Shown: in pieces, positions 13,994 through 21,029 of the stretch
How the letters are laid out: each line of letters starts with the position of its first letter
Numbering within the stretch: the first letter of the stretch is position 1
Source of the DNA: CAYHCE01 sp964355015
Lineage (GTDB): Bacteria; Cyanobacteriota; Cyanobacteriia; PCC-6307; Cyanobiaceae
NCBI GenBank assembly: GCA_964355015.1
Contig: CAYHCE010000043.1
Location: 1 to 23,381 of the forward strand
Direction: 5' to 3'
Length of the DNA stretch: 23,381 nt
Made by a program: the position numbers and the translations under genes
The notes under the pieces: generated by a model
The model's input: only the letters and a program-made list of their open reading frames with translations
Databases searched by the model: none
What the model was told of the DNA's origin: nothing

Positions 13994-14171
13994 GGCCGTC
14001 CAGGTGGTCGACGTCGTCCCCTATGCGTTTGCTGAAAAACCCCGCCACCTCTGCGAAAATGGGCCAACTGCCCCAGTTCTGATGCGAGGTCAACAGGAGC
14101 GGCGGCTCCCTGTTCTCCTACGTCTCGTTCGAGGAGCAGATCCCGGCCCACCACGGGCCTACAGTCCCTAA
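13986..14171 (+). pseudogene. Phage ssDNA-binding-like gene, right piece
   Basis: This is the continuation of 11843-12027 after the IS66-family element. It starts with the duplicated CATCTGCG and reads LRAVQVVDVVPYAFAEKPRH, matching the end of the family's conserved core. After about LCENG the frame becomes less protein-like (RGQQERRLPVLLRLVRG). The next frame reads VNRSGGSLFSYVSFEEQIPA, so a frameshift in the C-terminal tail is likely. The gene is thus damaged by the IS and probably also by a point change. Confidence 0.7.
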
Positions 14172-14385
14172 GATCGCAAGTGCTCCTCAAAAGGCTCGAA
14201 CAGCTCAACGATGACCTCCGCCTTGCGGAGCCGCTCGCGGAAGAATTCAATTGTGGTGGCATCGGGAATGGTGATCATCACTCCATTCCGACATAATCCT
14301 CGAATGAGCGCCTGTCATTTGACCTGGCATTCCAGCTCATCATCGCTTAGGTTGAACAGCTGCAGTACCAGCATCTTGATGAGGT
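14168..14385 (-). pseudogene. IS5-type transposase N-terminal remnant
   Basis: Minus-strand fragments read LIKMLVLQLFNLSDDELECQ, then NDRRSFEDYVGM in a second frame, then IPDATTIEFFRERLRKAEVI, ending HLRS before TAG at 14168. LxLSDxELExxVNDRxSFxxFxG, then IPDxTTIxxFRxRL is the conserved N-terminal half of IS5-family transposases. Two frame changes within 60 bases and no catalytic DDE segment show a dead fragment. The upstream part (14386-14452) looks like the end of a different, IS21-like element, which may have cut this one. Confidence 0.75.
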
Positions 14386-14452
14386 GCCCCGCGTCAACCA
14401 GATTGTCGCGGCGTTCAAGCTGGTTGACGAAGGCACCTGTCCGACGACAATC
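14386..14452. repeat. IS21-like end sequence, solo remnant
   Basis: The stretch contains CGCGTCAACCAGATTGTCGCG, with GTCAACCAG and CTGGTTGAC arranged as inverted copies, and TGTCCGACGACAATC at 14438-14452. The pattern resembles the CGACAA(n5)GTTG units at the ends of the complete IS21 element at 1036-3757, but the sequence differs. TGTCCGACGACAATC recurs at 19174-19188, and CGACAATCTGGTTGA (inverse of 14393-14407) recurs at 19181-19195. No istA or istB is nearby, so this would be a leftover end. Confidence 0.4.
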
Positions 14453-14684
14453 AGGATCAGTGGATCAATTTGCTTCAGTCCAGCATTGCTCTTTCGTTCT
14501 TGGCTATATCTTTTAACCAGCTGAGGTCTGAATGCTACCCAGGTGAATCGTCTCAGTTAAGGTCGCTTACGTCGGCTCCTTGTGCTGAAGCCTATGGATA
14601 CGCTTCCCACAGTCCAGAATCCAAGCTGTACCATTCAGCAATGGGGCTGGCAGGCGTGCCTCCTTAACTTCATTTCGCCGAATT
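14453..14684. other. Intergenic stretch without a recognisable gene
   Basis: I see no convincing coding region or repeat between the transposon debris and the amylase gene. The base composition is more balanced than in the flanking GC-rich DNA. Confidence 0.4.
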
Positions 14685-16574
14685 CTACTCGTAGATGACG
14701 ACCCCCGCAGGTGGTACGGCCAGCCGTACTGCCTTGCCATTCCTCGCCTCGACAGGGATCGTCATACCGATCTGGGACGCGTCGGTTGAATACTTGCAGG
14801 TTAGTTGCCCTCCGATTTCGTGGAGACGATCATCGATTGTCACCCAAGCTGTCTGGACGGCGTCAAAGTCGGTGTTAATCGCTAGCAATACCTCGCGCTC
14901 GTCGAAGATCCGGGACCAAGGCACGACGAAACGGATCGCATTGCCGATCATCGTCGGGACGCCGAAGTTGACACCGTCTTGGGAGATCTCACGCAGGTAC
15001 TGGCGCCCGCGCCGGACGACGCTGCTATTTCGGCGGAATTGGAGAATTTTGGAAAGCTCTATGTAGACTGGGTGACTCTCGTTGAAGAAGTGCCGATCCC
15101 GCGACCTGAACGCACCGAACTTGCCCCCGAACATCGCCTCCCGAATGAATCGGTCGTTGTCGCCATGGCCGTCGAACTGCTGCTCGCTTCCATAATAAAT
15201 GCAAGGGATGCCCATGGTGGTGGCGAGGAACGCGAGCACAGCGAGAGAACCGCGCTTAACGTTCACTTGGCCCGGTCCCTCATCGTGCGCGAACCGTGAC
15301 TTGTTCTGCCCTTTGCGGATCAGATCGTGGTCTTCGGATGCCGTCACCACCTTGTTCCGAAACCAAACGTGCGATTCCTTACCCACTTGGAGGGAGTTGC
15401 GGAAGAGGCCGAAGTAATCCTGCGGGTGCCGGTAACCCTTGATAAGATACTCAATCTTGTCTTGTACGTCGTCGATGCCAAGGGCGGCATCCAGACCCGT
15501 GATCTCAAGGGTTTCAAAGGCGCGCTTTCGACCGCCCGTGATCTCGCCAATCAGGTAGAAGTTCTCCTTGCCGAGACGTTGAGCAAACTCATGGATCGAC
15601 GAGGCAAAGATCCGACTCGCGCCGTCGTCCATATGCTTCACAGTATCGATGCGGAAACCGTCGATGTCGGCGAGCGCGATCCAGAACTTGAATGCTTCGC
15701 AGAGAATGCGGAACGCGTCGGATGGCTGGTAATGTTCGGTCGGGCCGCTGCCTTGGTGGATGTCTTTGAGGCCTTCAAAATCTCCCTCGCGGAACTCGGG
15801 GTCGTAGTCCCAGTTACGAATCTTCCCCTTGCGTGTGAACGTAACCGGCGATTGTAGCTCTTCTGGCCAGATGGCGGCGTCGGGAAAGGTTGACGCCGGG
15901 ACAGGGCCGAATGGCAGGGTCGGGTTTCCTGCCGCATCGCGGAAGCCTTGGACACCATAGACCGTTTCGTCGGCCTGCCAGCACGCCTCCTTCCGCACGA
16001 ATTGGCCCTCCCTGTTGAACACGTCGCAGCGAAGCTGTGACTGTTCGTAGGCGAAGACGTCCCCCGTGTGGTTGAGGATAATGTCGAGAATCACCCGAAT
16101 ATTGTGCTCGTGTGCGGTACGTACCAGCGAGACGAGGTCGTCCCGAGTGCCGAAGTGCGGATCAACATCCAGGAAGTTCTGGATGCCGTAGCCGTGATAT
16201 GACTTTTGTGATGGCACCTGTTTGAAGACTGGGCTCACCCAGATCGCGCTGATACCTAGTCGCTTCAGGTAGCCCAGTTTCGATTCCAGGCCCCGCAGCG
16301 TCCCGCCGAGGAACTTGCCACCTGCTTCGAACCACTGATTTCTATCGCTGTCGGTCTGCACCGCGTTCCCCTTATCTCCTTCGGCAAAGAGGGGAGTCGT
16401 GCCAGTGGTGACGACCGCGCCGTTGATGTCGCGGTAGCCATTCTCCTTGCCGTCAGAGAAGCGATCCAGCATGAGGAAGTAGAGAACCTCGTCCTCCCAT
16501 GCAGCCGGCGAAGGGAAGAAGGATCGTCCGGCGACCATTGCGTCGAGATCGATGTCTGCCATCCGCTGCTCCAT
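14685..16574 (-). CDS. GH13 alpha-amylase family glycoside hydrolase
   Basis: The 629-residue enzyme has the alpha-amylase (beta/alpha)8 barrel. It opens with WEDEVLYFLMLDRFSDGKEN, then YLKRLGISAIWVSPVFK and the four conserved regions. These are DIILNHTGD (164-172), GFRIDTVKH with nucleophile D310, LIGEITGG with acid/base E344, and the SEDHD area (414-418). A C-terminal beta domain ends VPPAGVVIYE. It should cleave or transfer alpha-1,4-glucosidic bonds in glycogen or maltodextrins. There is no signal peptide, so it is probably cytoplasmic. ATG 16574 is preceded by GGTGGAG at suitable distance; ATG 16562 is a second choice. Base composition is lower in GC than the adjacent remnants, and the gene lies next to a cut exonuclease gene, so transfer is likely. 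Confidence 0.92.
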   Translation of the reverse strand: MEQRMADIDLDAMVAGRSFFPSPAAWEDEVLYFLMLDRFSDGKENGYRDINGAVVTTGTTPLFAEGDKGNAVQTDSDRNQWFEAGGKFLGGTLRGLESKLGYLKRLGISAIWVSPVFKQVPSQKSYHGYGIQNFLDVDPHFGTRDDLVSLVRTAHEHNIRVILDIILNHTGDVFAYEQSQLRCDVFNREGQFVRKEACWQADETVYGVQGFRDAAGNPTLPFGPVPASTFPDAAIWPEELQSPVTFTRKGKIRNWDYDPEFREGDFEGLKDIHQGSGPTEHYQPSDAFRILCEAFKFWIALADIDGFRIDTVKHMDDGASRIFASSIHEFAQRLGKENFYLIGEITGGRKRAFETLEITGLDAALGIDDVQDKIEYLIKGYRHPQDYFGLFRNSLQVGKESHVWFRNKVVTASEDHDLIRKGQNKSRFAHDEGPGQVNVKRGSLAVLAFLATTMGIPCIYYGSEQQFDGHGDNDRFIREAMFGGKFGAFRSRDRHFFNESHPVYIELSKILQFRRNSSVVRRGRQYLREISQDGVNFGVPTMIGNAIRFVVPWSRIFDEREVLLAINTDFDAVQTAWVTIDDRLHEIGGQLTCKYSTDASQIGMTIPVEARNGKAVRLAVPPAGVVIYE

Positions 16575-16727
16575 AGTTCTCCACCTAAGTTTCTGTAATT
16601 ACGAGAATCATGGTAATTAATTTGTTTCATCAAGTTGTATCGCAGAGCACCTCCGCGAGCGTCTGCCGAGGTGAATGCTTCCCCAGGTGCAGCACGGACT
16701 GCCGAAATGGTTTCGACGGCTACGTGA

Positions 16728-17072
16728 TTTAGGCCAACCTGGCAAGGCATCGACTGGCCTGACCTTCGGCCCAATCCCTCCCTCTCGGCCCTGGCCCTGG
16801 CCCATGGCGTTCCCGTCTGGACCGCCCATCGCTCCCTCACCGACTGCATCTACCTGGCCCAGATCCTCGAGCGCGCCCCGGATCTGGAAGCGCTCCTGCT
16901 CCAGGGCCTGGAGCCCCGCCATCTGGTCGCCGCCGATCTCCCCTTCCAGCGACGGCAGGAGGCCAAGGACGCCGGCTTCCGCTGGAACGCCGATGCCAGG
17001 CGCTGGGAGCGGCGCCTGCGGCAGGAGCAGATCGACGCGCTGCCCTTTCCCACAACCCCCATCGAGCCGTGA
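16728..17072 (+). pseudogene. 3'-5' exonuclease (DEDDh type), C-terminal remnant
   Basis: The frame after a TGA at 16725-16727 reads PTWQGIDWPDLRPNPSLSAL, then ALAHGVPVWTAHRSLTDCIY. The HxxxxD in AHRSLTDC corresponds to the third exonuclease motif of DEDDh enzymes. The C-terminal part has RRQEAKDAGFRWNADARRWE and ends LPFPTTPIEP. This matches the end of a cyanobacterial/phage exonuclease family from memory. The first two catalytic motifs (DxE and the middle Asp) are missing. No start codon with a ribosome binding site fits. The 5' part was probably lost at the junction with the divergent amylase gene. The next small gene begins four bases after its stop. Confidence 0.75.
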
Positions 17073-17075
17073 GCG

Positions 17076-17315
17076 ATGGCCTCCGTCCCCTCCCTGGTGC
17101 TGCGTCTGGCCGAGCTCTATGGCTACGCGCTGATCCGCTCCCGCCGCCATCTGGTCTTCCGCCATCCCAGCGGCGCCACCGTCGTCACCGCCTCCTCGCC
17201 GTCGGATCGGCGGGCCCTGCGCAACATCGAGGCCCGCTTCCGCCGCTCCCTCCGAGTGAGCAGCTTGAGGGGGCGCCCGTTCGCTTCCTCCCCTGACCGT
17301 CCGCCACTGCCATGA
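17076..17315 (+). CDS. HicA-like small protein
   Basis: The 79-residue product reads LAELYGYALIRSRRHLVFRH, then PSGATVVTASSPSDRRALRN and IEARFRR. GY-x-x-x-R-x-x-H-x-x-x-x-HP-x-G followed by PSDxRAxxNIEAxxRR is the pattern of small HicA-like proteins found in phages and mobile DNA. HicA proteins are double-stranded-RNA-binding-fold ribonucleases paired with HicB antitoxins; no HicB is visible here, so toxin activity should not be assumed. It follows the exonuclease remnant by four bases. Its stop overlaps the DUF2303 start (ATGA), so it belongs to a former operon of phage replication genes. The last ~20 residues are Pro/Ser/Arg-rich and may be a shifted tail. Confidence 0.65.
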   Translation: MASVPSLVLRLAELYGYALIRSRRHLVFRHPSGATVVTASSPSDRRALRNIEARFRRSLRVSSLRGRPFASSPDRPPLP

Positions 17316-18091
17316 CAACCACCACGGCCAGCGCCAGCCCCCATGGGGCCAGCCCCCGCGATTTCGCCCACACCCCCGAGGCCCTGGTGGTCGCCGAGCA
17401 GGCCCGCCTCGCTGCAGCCCCCCGTGTGCTTGAGCCTCTCAAGGTTCACGCCCTCACCACCGCCAGCGGCGTTCAGATCGTCGATCTCAACGAGCCGACC
17501 CGCCTGCGGGCCCTCGGCCTGCCCTGCCCCTACACAAGCGGCACCTTCCTCTTCCACCGCACCGACAGCTTCATCGCCTACCTCCAGCGCCATACGAGCG
17601 GCAAGGTCGCCACCTGTGAGCTCTGGGCGGAGCCGCCGGAGTGCAGCGACTTCTCCAGCGAGCTCCACGCCAGGGTGGTCGCCGTGCTCAACAGCGATCA
17701 GCCGGGCGAGAGCCCCATGGCGGGCTGGGCCGACTGGCGTGCCGAACTCCGCCTGCCCCTCACACCCGAGTGGCGCATCTGGCTCGCCGTTGCCGGCAAG
17801 GACCTCAGCCAGCTGGAGTTCGCCGACTTCCTCGAGGATCACCGCCTCGATGTCAAGGACCCCGATGGCGCCAACCTGCTCGAAATCGTCACCAACATCA
17901 CCGCGACCCGCACCGCCCACTTCGCCCAGGCCCAGAACCTTGCCGATGGCCGCATCCAGTTCCAGGTGAGCGAGGGGCTCGAGACCCGTGCCGGCAAGGC
18001 CCATACCCTCACCATCCCGAACAGCATCAGCCTCGGCCTGAGGCCCTTCGCCGGCGGTGAGGCCTACCGCCTCGACGCTCGGCTCCGCTAG
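17312..18091 (+). CDS. Phage DUF2303 protein, ended early by TAG
   Basis: The 259-residue product fits the phage DUF2303 (YfdQ-like) family. It has FIAYLQRHTSGKVATCELWA, a central domain with AELRLPLTPEWRIWLAVAGK and LSQLEFADFLEDHRLDVKDP, then GANLLEIVTNITATRTAHF and LGLRPFAGGEAYRLDARLR. Family members continue with a tyrosine-type codon, RI and a final strand and helix ending near TGLPVxYG. Here TAG (18089-18091) stands where that residue is expected. The missing end, RITAEKGLSLSLRL through TGLPVYYGQP, follows in the same frame. The truncation removes the last ~40 residues. The function of the family is unknown; it occurs in phage replication regions. Confidence 0.8.
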   Translation: MTTTTASASPHGASPRDFAHTPEALVVAEQARLAAAPRVLEPLKVHALTTASGVQIVDLNEPTRLRALGLPCPYTSGTFLFHRTDSFIAYLQRHTSGKVATCELWAEPPECSDFSSELHARVVAVLNSDQPGESPMAGWADWRAELRLPLTPEWRIWLAVAGKDLSQLEFADFLEDHRLDVKDPDGANLLEIVTNITATRTAHFAQAQNLADGRIQFQVSEGLETRAGKAHTLTIPNSISLGLRPFAGGEAYRLDARLR

Positions 18092-18985
18092 CGGATCACC
18101 GCCGAGAAGGGCCTGAGCCTCAGCCTGCGCCTCGATTGCCCCGACGACGTGATCGCTCACGCCTTCGATCAGGTGGTCGAGCGCATCACTGAGCAGACCG
18201 GCCTCCCCGTCTACTACGGCCAACCTGCCATCCCCCACCTCAGCCTGGTGAGCAACCTCCGCTCCCGTGAAACAGTGGAACTCAAGCCTGATCGCAGCTT
18301 CGAGCTGCTCACGGATCAGAGCGGCAACCGCTGGAGCCGCCTGATCGCCGCACGCGGCCTCACCACCTTCAGCTACGGCGCCACCATCGAGTGCCCTGAG
18401 AGCACCGATCCGGTGCTTCCCGCCACGCCGTCCTGCCCGGTGCAGGCCTTGCCGATCGAGACCTACCGCTTCCTCAACGCCAGCACCTACTGCGATACCG
18501 GCGCTGATGAGTCTGGCCTGGGAGACCTTCGGGACATCCCCGTCGGCTGGCCGAATGTGCAGGCCATCTGCGACCGGGTGCATCAGCGCATCCGTTTTGA
18601 CTACGGGGCCGTGCTTCCGCACCAACGCGCCAGCGACACCCTTGCCTCTGGCGCCGGCGTCTGCCGCGACTTCGCCCACCTCGCCATCACCCTCTGCCGT
18701 TGCCTCAACATCCCCGCTCGCTACTGCACGGGCTATCTCGGCTACACCGGCATCCCGATCGGCACTGCCCCTGTGGACTTCTCGGCCTGGTTCGAGGTTT
18801 TCCTCGCCGATCGCTGGTACACCTTCGATGCGCGGCACAACAGTCCCCGCTGCGGCCGGGTGCTGATCGCCAGAGGCCGCGACGCCGCCGATGTGCCCTT
18901 CCTGCGGTCCTTCGGGGAGCACCAGCTGGTGAGCATGGAGGTGATCACCGAACCGGTTGTCGCGGCCGTACCGGTCGTTGCCTGA
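18092..18985 (+). pseudogene. DUF2303 tail fused in frame to a transglutaminase-like domain
   Basis: After the TAG the frame runs to 18985 without a stop. It first completes DUF2303 (to about YYGQP, near 18225). It then continues as a transglutaminase-like protein: DQSGNRWSRLIAARGLTTF, LPIETYRFLNASTYCDT, WPNVQAICDRVHQRIRFDYG, SGAGVCRDFAHLAITLCRC (catalytic Cys), ARYCTGYLGYTGIP, SAWFEVFLADRWYTFDARHN and RVLIARGRDAADVP. Bacterial members are about 270 residues; here roughly the first 20-30 appear replaced by the DUF2303 tail. The position often held by the catalytic His (before AWFE) is Ser. GTG 18149 is a possible start, but it lies in the DUF2303 part. A deletion joining two genes, followed by a nonsense mutation, explains the arrangement. 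Confidence 0.75.
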
Positions 18986-19101
18986 GTGCCTCGGTTCAAG
19001 GGCCGATCCTCTGGCCCTTTGCTCAGCACCGGCGTTCAACTCGCTGCAGGGCCCTGATCGACAGCGACACCGAAGGCCGGTTGTGCTTTGGATGAAAGTG
19101 G

Positions 19102-19296
19102 GCCGATGGCCGCATCTACGGGGACCAGGCCGATCTGTTCGCAGCCCCTGGCGCCGTGCGGGATGCCCTCTCGTGTCCGACGACAATCTGGTTGAGGGGC
19201 GCGCCAAACAGGTTGACCGCTCTGGAGGGGCTGGAGGCGCTGATGGCTCCATGGGATCCCGCCGGCTGGGAGGCGATGCCGGTCAACTTGTTGTGA
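19102..19296 (+). pseudogene. Unidentified gene remnant
   Basis: A 64-codon open stretch reads ADGRIYGDQADLFAAPGAVR, then DALSCPTTIWLRGAPNRLTA, then LEGLEALMAPWDPAGWEAMP, ending VNLL before TGA. It has the look of real coding sequence but no start: a TGA lies two codons upstream. I cannot name it; a phage gene fragment is plausible from its neighbours. TGTCCGACGACAATC in it recurs at 14438-14452. The rest of the 18986-19510 interval holds no recognisable gene. Another open stretch (AERFFELLMTNVSLLLRLRI, about 19365-19425) runs across the change to AT-rich DNA and may be part of the same lost gene. Confidence 0.35.
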
Positions 19297-19510
19297 TCAG
19301 CTCGCTCGCCCTGGTCATCGATTGGGGTCATGGCAGCCGGCAGAGCTGGAGTCGCCGGGGGCGGCAGAACGCTTTTTCGAACTGTTAATGACCAATGTCA
19401 GTCTGCTGCTGAGGTTAAGAATTGAAAAATTCAATGGTGGCCCTCTCATGGAGCGATATCTTAAAAATGATTGATAGTGAATTCTCAGAAGTTCCAAATT
19501 AATAGGAAAA

Positions 19511-20548
19511 ATGGTAATCCCCCGGACACCTTTTGTTTCTAATTTATCAAGTCATGGTCTTCGGCGATTTGCTCGCAGGCTATCGCTGTTTCCAGGCCTG
19601 GCTCTTCTACTTACTGGATGCTTCGGGGAAACAATAGTTCTCAAGCAAGTTGACGAATTTCAATCATCGGTGAGGGCTGGGGCAGAGGCGACCATGCTTT
19701 ACTTTAAGGAAGTTAATACCCAGAACAGGCGACTTTACTACTTGCTACTATCTCTTTATCCAGCTTGCGTAGCTGGCAACCAGCTTGACACAAGTTGCGG
19801 GGCGTTTGGGTCAGACCCTGGTGATTCACCCCTGAAGATTGCTCAAATTCCCGAAGATAGCCTGAATGCGAGAATTAGCCTCTTGAATAGCTTGGCAGGC
19901 TATGCGAAAGCACTTGGGGATCTTGCGTCGGACTCATCCCCAGAGAACTTCGCCAAAGGAATCCAAGAAGTAGAGACAAATTTTGGCGGGCTTAATACCC
20001 AATTCGAGAAGCTCATTGGCAGAAGTAGCTCAATTGATTCTAATATAGATACAAAGTATATCACGCCTATAAGCACAATCGTCAAGATACTTGGCAGCGA
20101 GTACCTTGCTTCTCGCAAGTGGTCAGCGGTACGAACAGCCATATTGGAAGCTAAGCCCCAAGTTGAAGTTCTTCTTACCTCACTTGAGCGCGATCTGGCT
20201 GTCGCTAACTATATAGTGCCTGTCAATGAAAGAAGGGCACGTTCTAATCTAATTAGCTACTACAATGCTAACCGCGGAAAGCTATCACTTGATCAAAGAA
20301 AGTCATTACTTTCGGACATAGAAAGAGCTAGGATGAATTATGAAGCTTTTTCTGCCAACGATCCAGCCGAGGTTATCAAGCTGATGCGAAAAGCTCACGA
20401 CAAATTGGTTGGCCTTGCAGCTGACGGTGGCACACCAAAAAGCATTGGAGAGCTAAGGGCAATTTTGGATTTATACATTGATCGCATACTGGCATTTAGA
20501 AATGCTGTTGCGATCCTTGCTTCTAACCCATCTCGTTCTCAGCCATGA
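19511..20548 (+). CDS. Predicted lipoprotein of unknown function (345 aa)
   Basis: The N-terminus has a positively charged start (GLRRFARRLS), a hydrophobic core and the lipobox LLTGC with Cys37, so the mature protein should be lipid-anchored. The mature part is mostly helical, with likely coiled coils: VLKQVDEFQSSVRAGAEATM, ARISLLNSLAGYAKALGDLA, a glycine-poor helical middle, and DQRKSLLSDIERARMNYEAF. Two cysteines (YPAC and TSCGAF, about 85 and 95) could form a disulphide. I do not recognise the family. ATG 19511 has AGGA about four bases before it. The gene is AT-rich compared with the region. Its stop overlaps the start of the next gene (ATGA), giving a coupled pair. Confidence 0.85.
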   Translation: MVIPRTPFVSNLSSHGLRRFARRLSLFPGLALLLTGCFGETIVLKQVDEFQSSVRAGAEATMLYFKEVNTQNRRLYYLLLSLYPACVAGNQLDTSCGAFGSDPGDSPLKIAQIPEDSLNARISLLNSLAGYAKALGDLASDSSPENFAKGIQEVETNFGGLNTQFEKLIGRSSSIDSNIDTKYITPISTIVKILGSEYLASRKWSAVRTAILEAKPQVEVLLTSLERDLAVANYIVPVNERRARSNLISYYNANRGKLSLDQRKSLLSDIERARMNYEAFSANDPAEVIKLMRKAHDKLVGLAADGGTPKSIGELRAILDLYIDRILAFRNAVAILASNPSRSQP

Positions 20549-20934
20549 CCGACATCAAGCGCGAATACATAGCAACATTAAGTGAATCCACAATGATTCT
20601 TTTTGACTTGGCAGACATGAATGAAAAATACACTGAAGAGGAGCGTAACGTGTGGCTAGTTAATGGCAATGCTTCGGCTGAATTGCTTATTCGATCTGTA
20701 AGGGAATACTTTCATTCAGAGCAAGACGAGACTGTCAAAAGTGCCACTATAGCTCTTAAGGACATACAAGTAAAACTTGAAAAGGAGCTACGATTTCAAA
20801 AGAACGTCGTTGCTACCGTTGAAGCAGTTGCAGATCTTCTTGCTATTGCAGAAAAGATTCTTATCATCTTTTCTGGCCTTCGGCTTGGGGTTGCATTCAA
20901 CCGTGAAACCTTGACTTTATCGACGAAGCCTTGA
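20545..20934 (+). CDS. Small helical partner protein (129 aa), unknown function
   Basis: The product begins MTDIKREYIATLSESTMILF and is predicted to be nearly all helical. NGNASAELLIRSVREYFHSE, SATIALKDIQVKLEKELRFQ and KNVVATVEAVADLLAIAEKI are amphipathic or coiled-coil-like. The stretch ADLLAIAEKILIIFSGLRLG near the C-terminus is hydrophobic enough for a weak membrane association. No signal peptide is seen. The ATG overlaps the stop of the lipoprotein gene by four bases, and composition is alike, so the two were probably acquired and act together, one outside on a lipid anchor and one in the cytoplasm or at the inner face. I do not recognise it. Confidence 0.8.
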   Translation: MTDIKREYIATLSESTMILFDLADMNEKYTEEERNVWLVNGNASAELLIRSVREYFHSEQDETVKSATIALKDIQVKLEKELRFQKNVVATVEAVADLLAIAEKILIIFSGLRLGVAFNRETLTLSTKP

Positions 20935-21023
20935 GGAGTAACCCGCTTAATTCCTTGCACGTGCAGATACGCTTGATCTCTGATTCCAATAACTTCAATG
21001 CTGCCGATCACCCTGCAACTGGA

Positions 21024-21029
21024 TAATTA
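21024..21029. repeat. Target-site duplication TAATTA, left copy
   Basis: TAATTA directly precedes the GGGCTTGCTGA end of the element and recurs directly after its other end at 22775-22780. The sequence is itself a palindrome. Confidence 0.8.

Noticed and set aside
15327..15857. A plus-strand 176-codon frame inside the amylase gene
   Set aside because: Opposite a well-supported GH13 gene and without recognisable motifs.
17076..17315. A HicAB toxin-antitoxin system
   Set aside because: Only a HicA-like protein is present; no HicB-like gene lies on either side.
17123..19252. A 709-codon minus-strand frame
   Set aside because: It is the antisense of the HicA-like, DUF2303 and transglutaminase genes. 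Its composition (Gly, Ala, Glu, Val) is typical of a shadow in high-GC DNA.
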